DNA of 64,000 nucleotides from Ectothiorhodospira sp. BSL-9. Lineage in GTDB: Bacteria > Pseudomonadota > Gammaproteobacteria > Ectothiorhodospirales > Ectothiorhodospiraceae. Within the stretch, counting starts at the first letter, position 1; every line of letters starts with the position of its first letter. The position numbers were made by a program, and so were the translations under genes. A model generated the notes under the pieces. That model did not search any database. It saw only the letters and a list, made by a program, of their open reading frames with translations, and had not been told where the DNA came from. Location: the NCBI RefSeq assembly GCF_001632845.1, contig NZ_CP011994.1, forward strand, positions 1 through 64,000, given 5' to 3'. This document shows positions 6,499-15,394 of the stretch, piece by piece.

Positions 6499-9280
6499 CC
6501 CGCGGGCCTTCATGAACGATTCCACCACTCGTATGAAAACCGCCATATCCAGGGGCTTGGTGAGGTACTGATCAAACCCGGCCTCCTGGCCTCGCTCGAT
6601 ATCCCTTTCGGTGGCGTTGGCGGTCAGGGCGATCACCGGGATCTCAGCGGTCTGGGGCTCCTGGCGCAAGCGCTGCAGCACATCATAACCATTCATCCCC
6701 GGCATATTGATATCCAGGATGATCAGATCCGGTCGGTGGGCTCTGGCCAACTCCAGACCCAGACCACCCGAGGGGGCATTGAGCACCTGCACGCCAACAC
6801 GCTGGCGCAGCACATGCTCCACCAATCGCAGATTGGCAGGGTTGTCGTCCACATGCAGCACCGTGAAACGACGATCCTGACCAGCGACGGCGGCTGACGA
6901 GTGCAACGGGCCGAGCTCATCCCCACCCTCCTGAGCCGCAGTCTCACCGGCCTTGAGCTCGAACCAGAAGCAACTGCCCTGCTCCAGCCCTTCCATGCCG
7001 ATCACTCCCCCCATGAGTTCCATCAAGCGCTGGCTGATGGCCAGGCCGATACCGGTGCCTTCAATGGATTCGTCGCCGTCCTCATGGAGCCGGGCAAAGG
7101 GTTGAAACAGGGAGCCCCGAAGGGATTCGGGTACACCGCGCCCCGTATCACGCACGCGCACGAGCACGGTTTCGGCACGCGCCTGGGCATCCAGCCACAC
7201 CTCGCCATGGGGGCGGTTGTACTTGATGGCATTGGATATCAGATTGATCAGCACCTGCTTGAGCCGGGTGCGATCCGCCATCAGAACCTGATCCACCTGC
7301 CCCACGTGGATGGTGATGCCCTTATCCTGGGCCAGTGGCCTCAACAGTGTCAGACAATCCCTGACCACATCCGACAGGGGCACGGCCTCGATGGACATCT
7401 CGATCCGGCCGGACTCGACCCGGGCCAGATCCAGCACCTCGTTGATCAGATCCAGCAGATGACGCCCACCGCGCAGGATCTCCCTCACGCTCTCCTGCTG
7501 ACCCTCATCCAGTGACGGGTCGGCCTCCAGCAACTGGGAAAACCCAAGCACCGCGTTCATGGGCGTGCGCAGCTCATGACTCATGCGCGACAGGAATTCC
7601 GATTTGGCCTGGTTGGCCCGATCCGCCTGCTCCTTGGCCTCCTGCCATCGACTCATGGCCAGGTGACGCCCCTCTTCGGCACTCAGGGCCGCCGCCAGGA
7701 TCCCGAGGATTCGTTCGTCCTCATCGTTAGGCTGCATATGACCGGTGGATACCACGCAGAGACTCCCCACCACCTGATCCTGACAGCGGACCGCATGGCC
7801 CATGTAGGACTTGATCCCGTAGCGTTTCACATAGGGGTCACGCTCAGCGTAGGGCGTCTGCGTCAGGTCCCCGGTGACGTAATTCTTCCCGAGGGTGCCG
7901 TTGATCACGTCATGGCAAACATGCCCCTCGGGTGCATCGCTCAGGGGCATGTCCTCGGGGGTTCGCCAACGTCCCAGGGAAAAGAGTCGACCGTCCTTCA
8001 ACCGATGGTACAGCGCGGCCTCACTCTCCAGGAGTTCGCCGCAGACCTGGGTGATTCGCGTGACATTCTCCTGATAGTCGGGCCCCAGGCTGGCCAGGCA
8101 TTCATTCAGGCGAATCAGTCGGCGCTCCATCCGCTTGCGTCGCTCCACATCCCTGACGACCCCCACCGCGTACCAGCCATCCGTCATCTGCAGCGAAGAC
8201 AGGGACAGTTCTCCGGCCAAACGGCTGCCATCACGACACTGGGCAGAAACTTCCACGATCCGATCGACAGCGTCTCCGGTCCCTGTCTGAGCAAAGTGGT
8301 CCATGGCATGGTTCACTGCCGGGGTCGGGCCTCCCGGCATCACCATCTGGTGCAGATCACGCCCCAGGGCTTCATCCCTGCGATAACCGAACAAGCGCTC
8401 GGCAGATTTATTCCAGAAGACCACCTGGCCACGAGGGTCCATCATGACGATGGCATCCTGGGCCACATCCGTGATGGCAGTGAGCATCACCTGACTCTTC
8501 TTCAGTTCGCCGGAGCGTTCCTTGACCTGCCGCTCCACTGACAAATGCCGAACCCTCAGCAGCATGACCAGCATCGTCGCCAGCACTGTGAAAAGCATCC
8601 CCAGCCCACCCACTCCCCAGGTCCGGTCGCCGGCAAGACCCTGGTTCTGGCTCAAGGGCGGAAGCACCAGAGGGCTCGACACCGGTGCCTGCACCCCATG
8701 CATGGCCTGGGAGTGCAGGGTTGCAAGGCGCACAAATTCCATCTGTTGCTCGCGCTGATCCAGTTGCTGGGCCACGCTCACCCCCAGCCCGGTCAGCAAC
8801 AAACCGCTGACCAGCACAAAAGCAGCCTCCAGATAAGGGGCTGCCGGTCGAACGACCCCGCTTCGGCCACGCCGCGTGACGATGGCCACACCCAGGCCAA
8901 ACACCACCAACAGGCCCAGTCCCGCCAAAAGGGCGGGGCGGCTGCCACGGTGGATCTGTGACCACCACAAGGTATCCGGGGCGTCCAGCCCAACCACCAT
9001 CAGCAACTGACCCGTCTGCGGATGCACCACAGGCGCCAGGCTGGATACGAACTGGCCGTATTCGTCAGTATAGGGCTGCGTGGTCGTGGCCTGCAGGGAC
9101 TGAAGAACCCAGCCCAGTTCATCAGGCGGGGACTCATAGCGAGTGCCCGGCGGACTGGCCAATGGGTCGTCCGGGTGAAAGCTTTCCGGGCCGAAGAACC
9201 ACTCTCCATCGCGTGGCGCAACCGTCCAGAGCTCGCCACCCCCATGGCGCTCGGCCAGCGCCCGCAATTGCACCCGCATG
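6478..9280 (-). pseudogene. hybrid sensor histidine kinase, main part, cut from its N-terminus by IS66
   Basis: This is residues 95 to the end of a 1027-residue hybrid kinase whose first 95 codons lie at 13981-14269. Order: an extracytoplasmic sensor segment, further hydrophobic segments ([19 protein letters not shown]; then [18 protein letters not shown]), a third near the PAS domain, PAS ([20 protein letters not shown]), GAF, HisKA ([19 protein letters not shown] with the phospho-accepting His), HATPase ([24 protein letters not shown]) and a receiver ([14 protein letters not shown]; Asp in [15 protein letters not shown]; Lys in YLTKPLD). The C-terminus is normal. The open frame continues 48 codons into the IS, and the ATG at 9280 (MRVQLRAL) could start a truncated protein lacking TM1. 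Confidence 0.88.
9273..9280. repeat. left target-site duplication of the IS66 block
   Basis: CCCGCATG, repeated exactly at 13981-13988 on the other side of the insertion. IS66-family elements make 8-bp duplications. Confidence 0.9.
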
Positions 9281-9313
9281 GTAAGTGTCCGGTAGGGCAC
9301 GTATACCCAACCC

Positions 9314-10951
9314 TCACTCCCCGCTGTCATTCTCCCCGCAGGCCTGGGTGGGCGGTTCCCAGTGATAGGGCAGCAGTTCGTGGAGGCGATTGGCGGGATG
9401 ATCCTGGATGCGCTCAAGCACATCGATCAGGTAGTGACGCGGGTTCACCCCGTTCTGCTTGCAGGTTTCCAGGAGGGTGAGCAGGATGGCCAGGGCGTGG
9501 CCACCATTCTCGGAGCCGGTGAAGTTCCAGTTCTTGCGACTCACGCACACCCCGCGCAGGGCGCGTTCGCCGCGGTTGTTGTCGGGCTCCAGGCGGCCAT
9601 CCTCAGTGAAGCGCATCAGGGCCTGCCAGTGGTTGAGGACATAACCGATCGCCTTGGCGAAGTCTCCCCGGGGCGGCAGGCTGGGCAGGATGCGATCCAG
9701 CAGGCGACGCAAGCGCTTGAGGATGGGCACCGTGCGGCGCTGGCGGGCCTCGCGGATCTGCTCGGGGTCCGTGATCCCCTGTTCGCGCAGGCGCGACTCC
9801 ACCTGGTAGATCGCCGTGATCAGCTTCATCACCAGATGCACCCGGCCGCGTTTTTTGTGTTTGCGGGCGATCTTTTCGAACGGGCGCCTCGCATGGGCCC
9901 AGCAGGCACACCAGATCAGCGCCTCCTGGATCCGCTCGGCGTTCAGGTAGCCCGCATAGGCATCGGCTTGCAGATATCCCTGGTAGTCACGCAGGTGTTC
10001 CAGCGGACCTTCCTGGGATCGGTTGGTGGTGTAGTCGTAGAACACCGGGATGATGCCGTCCTCCCGCCCGCGGCCCAGGTAGAGCCACAGGCGACAGGTT
10101 CGGGTTTGTCGTCGGCCCTTTTCCAGTTGCGGCACCGTGGTGTCGTCGCTGTGAACGACCGGACTGGCCAGGGCATCCTGGCGAACGAGGTCGGCCAGCG
10201 GGGCCAGGACCGAGGCGGACAGCAGCACGTAGTCGCACAGCCGCTGGCGGGGGACGTCGTAACCATCCCGGGCCAGCTGCTGGCTGATGCGGTTGAGCGG
10301 CAGATGATCCGCGAACTTGCTGATCACGGTATGGGCCAGCAGGCTGGCACCCACCTGGGCGCCGGGGATCGGTGGCGAGGGGCGCGGTGGAGAGACGATG
10401 GTGCGCTCCCCGTCATCCCCCTGGATCGCATACTTGGGCACCTCGTGGCGCTTCACGTACAGCTGCCCGGGTTGGTACTCCAGGGTCTCGGTCACCTCGA
10501 CACCGATCTCCACCAGCGGGCCGCCGTTCTGGGCCTCCAGTTGGGCCCGGGTTTCGTCGTCGTAGTCGTAGCGCTGCGTCTCCCGGGGCAATTCCGGTGG
10601 GAGGACACGGCGACCTCGAGGGGGCTGGGTCTTGCGCCGCTTTTTGGGCGCCTCGGTGGTTTCTTCTTCGTCTTGCTCGGGGATCGGGGCTTCCTGCGGG
10701 TGGAAGAGATCCTGCTGGAGGTAACAGCCACGCTCGGAGCTTTGCCCGAAGCGTTTGCGCTGGGCCTCAAGGACCTGGCGCTTGAGATTCTCCAGTTGTT
10801 CGCTCAGCTCATTGATCGTGGACTGCTGCTGGGCGAGTAGCTGGGACTGCTGCTCAATGAGCTGATCACGGTCCGCCAGGGCAGCGCGGAACTGCGATTC
10901 GCGCAGGCCGGAAGGGGGTGTCGGCAGGTCTTGTGCAGTGCCGTTCAACAT
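9314..10951 (-). CDS. tnpC: IS66-family transposase TnpC, copy A
   Basis: DDE transposase of the IS66 family, 545 residues. Order: N-terminal leucine-zipper-like coiled coil ([20 protein letters not shown]), a basic and acidic linker with [20 protein letters not shown], a zinc-binding-like region, then the catalytic core. Likely catalytic residues are Asp in [12 protein letters not shown], Asp in [11 protein letters not shown] and Glu in [11 protein letters not shown]. It matches the copy B protein except at two N-terminal residues (MLNGTA against MLKGAA). It lies downstream of tnpB on the minus strand in the normal tnpA-tnpB-tnpC order. A 492-codon open frame on the opposite strand is a composition artefact. 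Confidence 0.95.
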   Translation of the reverse strand: MLNGTAQDLPTPPSGLRESQFRAALADRDQLIEQQSQLLAQQQSTINELSEQLENLKRQVLEAQRKRFGQSSERGCYLQQDLFHPQEAPIPEQDEEETTEAPKKRRKTQPPRGRRVLPPELPRETQRYDYDDETRAQLEAQNGGPLVEIGVEVTETLEYQPGQLYVKRHEVPKYAIQGDDGERTIVSPPRPSPPIPGAQVGASLLAHTVISKFADHLPLNRISQQLARDGYDVPRQRLCDYVLLSASVLAPLADLVRQDALASPVVHSDDTTVPQLEKGRRQTRTCRLWLYLGRGREDGIIPVFYDYTTNRSQEGPLEHLRDYQGYLQADAYAGYLNAERIQEALIWCACWAHARRPFEKIARKHKKRGRVHLVMKLITAIYQVESRLREQGITDPEQIREARQRRTVPILKRLRRLLDRILPSLPPRGDFAKAIGYVLNHWQALMRFTEDGRLEPDNNRGERALRGVCVSRKNWNFTGSENGGHALAILLTLLETCKQNGVNPRHYLIDVLERIQDHPANRLHELLPYHWEPPTQACGENDSGE

Positions 10952-11010
10952 GCCCGCATTTTACCACGCCGAAAGCGCTAAGTGGCTGACTTATTGATGG
11001 TATTTATCTA

Positions 11011-11376
11011 TCAACGGGTGGCTGTGGCAAGGCATTTTTGCGGGGTTTCCAGGCGCCGCCAATCGATACCCTCGAACAGCGCCTGCATCTGGCTGCGGGA
11101 GAGCCGAACCTCACCCTCTGCATCTCCATCCACCTGCTGGAGCCACTTGAAGCGCCCCTTCTCCAGGCGCTTGTAGATCATCACAAAGCCCTGGCCATCC
11201 CAGTACAGGGCCTTGAGCTTGTCCCCAGCCCGGTTGCGGAAGACGAACAACTCACCGCTGAGCGGATCCCGCTCCAGGGCCTCGACGATCTCGATGCACA
11301 GACCATCGAAGGCCTTGCGGAAATCCACCGGCGCCACTGCCAGGTGGATGGCCACCCCCGTGGGCCACGCGATCAT
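11011..11376 (-). CDS. tnpB: IS66 accessory protein TnpB (Orf2), copy A
   Basis: A 121-residue IS66 Orf2-type protein: VAIHLAVAPVDFRKAFDGLC, then RDPLSGELFVFRNRAGDKLK, LYWDGQGFVMIYKRLEKGRF and the C-terminal LFEGIDWRR. It is needed for transposition in several IS66 members, but its biochemical role is unclear. The name is shared with, but unrelated to, the RNA-guided TnpB of IS607 at 47.8 kb. The start codon overlaps the end of tnpA (ATGA). It differs from copy B at few positions (TPQKCL against TPRKCL). Confidence 0.92.
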   Translation of the reverse strand: MIAWPTGVAIHLAVAPVDFRKAFDGLCIEIVEALERDPLSGELFVFRNRAGDKLKALYWDGQGFVMIYKRLEKGRFKWLQQVDGDAEGEVRLSRSQMQALFEGIDWRRLETPQKCLATATR

Positions 11377-11413
11377 GCCTCCAGGACCTCCATGGCCCGT
11401 TGCAGGGTCTGGG
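11373..11413 (-). pseudogene. 3' remnant of IS66 tnpA, copy A
   Basis: Only the last 12-13 codons of tnpA remain (ending in ...TLQRAMEVLEA). The remnant stops at the exact base where copy B's terminal GTAAG begins, showing that copy B inserted here, inside copy A's tnpA. Confidence 0.85.
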
Positions 11414-11446
11414 GTAAGTGTCCGGTAGGGCACGTATACCCAACCC

Positions 11447-13084
11447 TCACTCCCCGCTGTCATTCTCCCCGCAGGCCTGGGTGGGCGGTTCCCAGTGATA
11501 GGGCAGCAGTTCGTGGAGGCGATTGGCGGGATGATCCTGGATGCGCTCAAGCACATCGATCAGGTAGTGACGCGGGTTCACCCCGTTCTGCTTGCAGGTT
11601 TCCAGGAGGGTGAGCAGGATGGCCAGGGCGTGGCCACCATTCTCGGAGCCGGTGAAGTTCCAGTTCTTGCGGCTCACGCATACCCCGCGCAGGGCGCGTT
11701 CGCCGCGGTTGTTGTCGGGCTCCAGGCGGCCATCCTCAGTGAAGCGCATCAGGGCCTGCCAGTGGTTGAGGACATAACCGATCGCCTTGGCGAAGTCTCC
11801 CCGGGGCGGCAGGCTGGGCAGGATGCGGTCCAGCAGGCGACGCAAGCGCTTGAGGATGGGCACCGTGCGGCGCTGGCGGGCCTCGCGGATCTGCTCGGGG
11901 TCCGTGATCCCCTGTTCGCGCAGGCGCGATTCCACCTGGTAGATCGCCGTGATCAGCTTCATCACCAGATGCACCCGGCCGCGTTTTTTGTGTTTGCGGG
12001 CGATCTTTTCGAACGGGCGCCTCGCATGGGCCCAGCAGGCACACCAGATCAGCGCCTCCTGGATCCGCTCGGCGTTCAGGTAGCCCGCATAGGCATCGGC
12101 TTGCAGATATCCCTGGTAGTCACGCAGGTGTTCCAGCGGACCTTCCTGGGATCGGTTGGTGGTGTAGTCGTAGAACACCGGGATGATGCCGTCCTCCCGC
12201 CCGCGGCCCAGGTAGAGCCACAGGCGACAGGTTCGGGTTTGTCGTCGGCCCTTTTCCAGTTGCGGCACCGTGGTGTCGTCACTGTGAACGACCGGACTGG
12301 CCAGGGCATCCTGGCGAACGAGGTCGGCCAGCGGGGCCAGGACCGAGGCGGACAGCAGCACGTAGTCGCACAGCCGCTGGCGGGGGACGTCGTAACCATC
12401 CCGGGCCAGCTGCTGGCTGATGCGGTTGAGCGGCAGATGATCCGCGAACTTGCTGATCACGGTATGGGCCAGCAGGCTGGCACCCACCTGGGCGCCGGGG
12501 ATCGGTGGCGAGGGGCGCGGTGGAGAGACGATGGTGCGCTCCCCGTCATCCCCCTGGATCGCATACTTGGGCACCTCGTGGCGCTTCACGTACAGCTGCC
12601 CGGGTTGGTACTCCAGGGTCTCGGTCACCTCGACACCGATCTCCACCAGCGGGCCGCCGTTCTGGGCTTCCAGTTGGGCCCGGGTTTCGTCGTCGTAGTC
12701 GTAGCGCTGCGTCTCCCGGGGCAATTCCGGTGGGAGGACACGGCGACCTCGAGGGGGCTGGGTCTTGCGCCGCTTTTTGGGCGCCTCGGTGGTTTCTTCT
12801 TCGTCTTGCTCGGGGATCGGGGCTTCCTGCGGGTGGAAGAGATCCTGCTGGAGGTAACAGCCACGCTCGGAGCTTTGCCCGAAGCGTTTGCGCTGGGCCT
12901 CAAGGACCTGGCGCTTGAGATTCTCCAGTTGTTCGCTCAGCTCATTGATCGTGGACTGCTGCTGGGCGAGTAGCTGGGACTGCTGCTCAATGAGCTGATC
13001 ACGGTCCGCCAGGGCAGCGCGGAACTGCGATTCGCGCAGGCCGGAAGGGGGTGTCGGCAGGTCTTGTGCAGCGCCCTTTAACAT
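11447..13084 (-). CDS. tnpC: IS66-family transposase TnpC, copy B
   Basis: 545 residues, near-identical to copy A's transposase, with the same coiled-coil N-terminus and the same candidate DDE residues ([30 protein letters not shown]). It is part of the only complete element in the pair, together with intact tnpB and tnpA, so this copy is the one that could still be active. The closeness of the two copies implies recent duplication. Confidence 0.95.
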   Translation of the reverse strand: MLKGAAQDLPTPPSGLRESQFRAALADRDQLIEQQSQLLAQQQSTINELSEQLENLKRQVLEAQRKRFGQSSERGCYLQQDLFHPQEAPIPEQDEEETTEAPKKRRKTQPPRGRRVLPPELPRETQRYDYDDETRAQLEAQNGGPLVEIGVEVTETLEYQPGQLYVKRHEVPKYAIQGDDGERTIVSPPRPSPPIPGAQVGASLLAHTVISKFADHLPLNRISQQLARDGYDVPRQRLCDYVLLSASVLAPLADLVRQDALASPVVHSDDTTVPQLEKGRRQTRTCRLWLYLGRGREDGIIPVFYDYTTNRSQEGPLEHLRDYQGYLQADAYAGYLNAERIQEALIWCACWAHARRPFEKIARKHKKRGRVHLVMKLITAIYQVESRLREQGITDPEQIREARQRRTVPILKRLRRLLDRILPSLPPRGDFAKAIGYVLNHWQALMRFTEDGRLEPDNNRGERALRGVCVSRKNWNFTGSENGGHALAILLTLLETCKQNGVNPRHYLIDVLERIQDHPANRLHELLPYHWEPPTQACGENDSGE

Positions 13085-13143
13085 GCCCGCATTTTACCAC
13101 GCCGAAAGCGCTAAGTGGCTGACTTGTTGATGGTATTTATCTA

Positions 13144-13509
13144 TCAGCGGGTGGCTGTGGCAAGGCATTTTCGAGGGGTTTCCAGGCGCCGCCAATCGAT
13201 ACCCTCGAACAGCGCCTGCATCTGGCTGCGGGAGAGCCGAACCTCACCCTCTGCATCTCCATCCACCTGCTGGAGCCACTTGAAGCGCCCCTTCTCCAGG
13301 CGCTTGTAGATCATCACAAAGCCCTGGCCATCCCAGTACAGGGCCTTGAGCTTATCCCCGGCCCGGTTGCGGAAGACGAACAACTCACCGCTGAGCGGAT
13401 CCCGCTCCAGGGCCTCGACGATCTCGATGCACAGACCATCGAAGGCCTTGCGGAAATCCACCGGCGCCACTGCCAGGTGGATGGCCACCCCCGTGGGCCA
13501 GGCGATCAT
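13144..13509 (-). CDS. tnpB: IS66 accessory protein TnpB (Orf2), copy B
   Basis: 121-residue IS66 Orf2-type protein starting MIAWPTGVAIHLAV at 13509. The start overlaps the tnpA stop by four bases (ATGA), a translational-coupling arrangement. The FRKAFDGLC, RNRAGDKLK and KRLEKGRFKWLQ segments are characteristic of the family. A longer upstream frame (to 13551) lies inside tnpA and is not the start. Confidence 0.92.
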   Translation of the reverse strand: MIAWPTGVAIHLAVAPVDFRKAFDGLCIEIVEALERDPLSGELFVFRNRAGDKLKALYWDGQGFVMIYKRLEKGRFKWLQQVDGDAEGEVRLSRSQMQALFEGIDWRRLETPRKCLATATR

Positions 13510-13889
13510 GCCTCCAGGACCTCCATGGCCCGTTGCAGGGTCTGGGCGCAAAACCCCGGATAGAGCTCGAGCCGACGACCGTGGCTCAAGGTCACCACCA
13601 CCGGTCCACCGAGCTGCGGCGACAGGTCTACGGGATCAGGGTCGTCCCCCACCGTGCGCACCGTCAAAAAGCGCTGCGTCCCGGTGGCGGGCTTCGAGGG
13701 CGAATGCTCCGCCTTGGCCTCGGTCGCGGCCACCACCCATTCCGGATAGCGCACTGCCCACTGCGATAACTGCTGGGGTGTGACCCCGTGCTGACGGGCA
13801 AAGGCCGCCTTGCTCTGGCCTGAAGCTGCCCACTGCTGGACCAGTCCCTTCCAGAAAGCGCGCTTGCGCTGTCGGACACCTCTGTTCAT
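13506..13889 (-). CDS. tnpA: IS66 accessory protein TnpA (Orf1), copy B
   Basis: 127-residue IS66 Orf1-type protein with an N-terminal helix-turn-helix (FWKGLVQQWAASGQSKAAFA, then HGVTPQQLSQW), likely binding the element ends, and a C-terminal strand-rich part (VVVTLSHGRRLELYPGF). It is the first gene of the element, 91 bases from the right terminus. It is intact here and reduced to 41 bases in copy A. Confidence 0.88.
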   Translation of the reverse strand: MNRGVRQRKRAFWKGLVQQWAASGQSKAAFARQHGVTPQQLSQWAVRYPEWVVAATEAKAEHSPSKPATGTQRFLTVRTVGDDPDPVDLSPQLGGPVVVTLSHGRRLELYPGFCAQTLQRAMEVLEA

Positions 13890-13980
13890 ACCGGCACATC
13901 TCCTTGGTTGCTTGAGATCGTGCCGTGGACGATGGGGGATCAGGGCGGGCTATGAAATATGGGTTCTAGCGGACGCGTAC

Positions 13981-13988
13981 CCCGCATG
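13981..13988. repeat. right target-site duplication of the IS66 block
   Basis: CCCGCATG, identical to 9273-9280. Removing 9281-13988 rejoins the kinase reading frame exactly (…[12 protein letters not shown]…). Confidence 0.9.
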
Positions 13989-14269
13989 CTCTCGAAAATC
14001 GGCGTGCCCAGGTCGTCGGCGGAGAACGTGAGGCTGTCCACGCGCCGCCAGTGCAGCGCATTGGCCACCTCGACAACCTGGATCAATAATCGGTCGCGTT
14101 GATTGGATTCCACCAGGCTCGCCTGCCAGGCCGACATGGCGAGGGCCACGACCAGCAGGATGATACCCATGAAGACCACCAGCAACCCTGGCCGAATCAC
14201 ATGAGTGGGATCAGAATCCTTGACGGTCGCTCCCGGAATCAGACGGGGCGAGGAACCGGAATGGGCCAT
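13981..14269 (-). pseudogene. N-terminal 95 codons of the interrupted hybrid histidine kinase
   Basis: Starts MAHSGSSPRLIPGATVKDSD at 14269 and contains TM1 near residues 28-46 (LLVVFMGIILLVVALAMSA), followed by the start of the periplasmic sensor (RRVDSLTFSADDLGTPIFES). The frame then runs into the IS66 right end and stops after a few foreign codons at 13940. Splicing at the 8-bp duplication to the 6478-9280 portion gives a continuous 1027-codon frame with no shift, so this is the missing front of that kinase. The native promoter would drive only this fragment. Confidence 0.88.
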
Positions 14270-14428
14270 GCTAGTACAGCCCGAAGCGGGCCAACGGACT
14301 CAACACATCCGTCGCGCGGGGGTATGCAAGGCAATCAAGGGGGGTGCTGGAGGGTAACCCGGCATCAAGGCGCTCAAACCGACGAAGAGGGAGATGCGGG
14401 GCCGTAGGGGCAGACATATCAGAAACAC

Positions 14429-14520
14429 AAAAAGGTAGAGGGGGCAGGTGAACCCAGGCGGGGGACTGGCCTCTGCAAGTCACCATCCCGCGCCGAAGGA
14501 TACACCAAACCCCCTCTACC
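14429..14520 (-). terminator. candidate terminator downstream of the light-harvesting genes
   Basis: On the minus strand an 11-base arm GGTAGAGGGGG (complement of 14510-14520) pairs perfectly with CCCCCTCTACC (complement of 14434-14444), and the second arm is followed by TTTTTGTG. The loop is long (65 bases), so this is less certain than a compact terminator, but its place after the pucB stop is right. Confidence 0.5.
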
Positions 14521-14555
14521 TGCACCGTTACCTCAAAGAGGCGACGGTAAAGACC

Positions 14556-14693
14556 TTAGTAGAAAGGTCTCCACAGGAACACCAGGAAGTGGGCAGCAGC
14601 CGCCAGCACCATGAACACGGTGAAGGTGGTCTTGAACTGCTCGTGGAATTCCTTGGCTTGTTCTTCGGTCAGACCGGAGATGCTGTCATTCAT
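14556..14693 (-). CDS. pucB: light-harvesting antenna beta polypeptide
   Basis: Small bacteriochlorophyll-binding antenna subunit in the photosynthetic membrane. Translating the minus strand from 14693 gives 45 residues: MNDSISGLTEEQAKEFHEQF, then a single membrane helix containing AAAAHFLVFLW and ending RPFY. The His in AAAAHF is the expected bacteriochlorophyll ligand, and LTEEQAKEFHEQF is a beta-chain hallmark. AGAGGG lies upstream. It follows the alpha gene by 57 bases. The absence of reaction-centre genes nearby favours an LH2 (puc) over an LH1 (puf) label, but the two families are alike at this length. Confidence 0.88.
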   Translation of the reverse strand: MNDSISGLTEEQAKEFHEQFKTTFTVFMVLAAAAHFLVFLWRPFY

Positions 14694-14750
14694 TGGGAAA
14701 GCCCTCTAACGTGTAATCAAGAAGTCGGTCGGATTCAGAGGAATCCAGAC

Positions 14751-14948
14751 TTACTCGGAAACTTCCGCAGACGCATCATAGGTCAGCGGGTTGTAGTTGT
14801 CATTGGAGTACACGAAAGCGTGCACAGCCAGAGCAACAACCAGAACCGTGATCAGAATGGGCATCAACCAGGTGCCGGGGTTAACCACCAGCCACAGCTT
14901 CCAGTCGTCTCTGGGGTTGCTTGGCTTGCTCGGTCTGTATTCGCTCAT
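14751..14948 (-). CDS. pucA: light-harvesting antenna alpha polypeptide
   Basis: Partner of the beta chain; 65 residues starting MSEYRPSKPSNPRDDWKLWL. The VVNPGTWLMP entry to the membrane helix and His in ALAVHAFVYSN (bacteriochlorophyll ligand) mark it as an antenna alpha chain, and the KLWLVVNP form is more like LH2 than LH1 chains. AGAGGG precedes the start. It is transcribed before the beta gene, the reverse of the canonical beta-alpha order. A promoter with a PpsR/CrtJ-type operator lies about 210 bases upstream. The puc assignment rather than puf is moderately supported. Confidence 0.88.
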   Translation of the reverse strand: MSEYRPSKPSNPRDDWKLWLVVNPGTWLMPILITVLVVALAVHAFVYSNDNYNPLTYDASAEVSE

Positions 14949-15156
14949 AGATAAAGCCCTCTTGGTTTAAGACCAGGCCCCTGTGGAGGCCAGGATGTTT
15001 TCAACCGCCACATGTCAGACATGTAGCCAAGGTTGACACTTGAATCAGATTCGGTCGACTCCGGCACAAAAGGCCGGAACACTCCCTGAACAGTCTTTTT
15101 TTAACTTATTGCCTGGCAGGGTATTTCTGATCCAAAAACCCCTGCTTCGGTCTGGT

Positions 15157-15174
15157 TGTAAGTCTACGTTGACA
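15157..15174. promoter_or_regulatory. PpsR/CrtJ-type operator TGT-N12-ACA
   Basis: TGT at 15157-15159 and ACA at 15172-15174 are separated by exactly 12 bases, the consensus for the redox and light-responsive repressor PpsR/CrtJ. It overlaps the putative -10 of the antenna promoter, a good position for repression. A weaker half-match (TGT-N12-CCA) starts at 15183. Confidence 0.6.
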
Positions 15175-15188
15175 GGATTAAATGTCAA
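15161..15188 (-). promoter_or_regulatory. putative sigma-70-type promoter for the antenna genes
   Basis: On the minus strand TTGACA (complement of 15183-15188) and TAGACT (complement of 15161-15166) are 16 bases apart. The -35 is perfect and the -10 is 4/6. The -35 is half of a palindrome TTGACA-N8-TGTCAA at 15169-15188. The leader to the alpha gene would be about 210 bases. The remainder of 14950-15390 holds ACATGT-CAG-ACATGT at 15010-15024 and no credible gene. Confidence 0.5.
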
Positions 15189-15394
15189 GCTGGCCTACCA
15201 CTCCTGGATGAGTGAACAGAAGAGCCCGGAACTTCCTTAATAAAGCAAAACAAACAGCAACTTAAAAAACCATCATGGCACTCGAAGGGTAGCCACCCAG
15301 GCCATGCCCACACGAGTGGCTGCCATTTTTCTGATCCAGATCATCATTTGTCACTCGGACGGCGCTCCCCAACACAGGAGGTCAGACCTGCAAC

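Larger units (their letters stand above)
9281..11413. mobile_element. IS66-family copy A, truncated at 2133 bp
   Basis: It begins GTAAGTGTCCGGTAGGGC, an IS66-type terminus (GTAAG start). It carries tnpC and tnpB complete and only the last 41 bases of tnpA, then stops abruptly where copy B begins. It is near-identical to the first 2133 bases of copy B. The missing 434 bp are the rest of tnpA and the right inverted repeat, so copy A alone lacks one terminus. Confidence 0.92.
11414..13980. mobile_element. IS66-family copy B, complete, 2567 bp
   Basis: Complete element. The left end is GTAAGTGTCCGGTAGGGC; the right end read inward is GTACGCGTCCGCTAGAAC, an imperfect inverted repeat. It carries tnpA, tnpB and tnpC on minus. 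Its right end at 13980 abuts the host duplication CCCGCATG (13981-13988), whose partner lies left of copy A, so the two copies now behave as one 4700-bp insertion. Confidence 0.93.

Noticed and set aside
9362-10840. 492-codon open frame on plus across tnpC of IS66 copy A (repeated at 11495-12973 in copy B)
   Set aside because: It lies wholly antisense to a well-conserved transposase; its composition is that of a reversed GC-rich gene and no family is recognisable.
14271-14525. 84-codon minus-strand open frame between the kinase front and the antenna genes
   Set aside because: Contains the candidate terminator and has no recognisable protein features.
14996-15012. TGT...ACA pair near the antenna leader as a second PpsR site
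   Set aside because: The spacer is 11 bases, not 12.
15040-15240. 66-codon plus-strand open frame upstream of the antenna genes
   Set aside because: Overlaps the antenna promoter and operator region; no family and no ribosome site.
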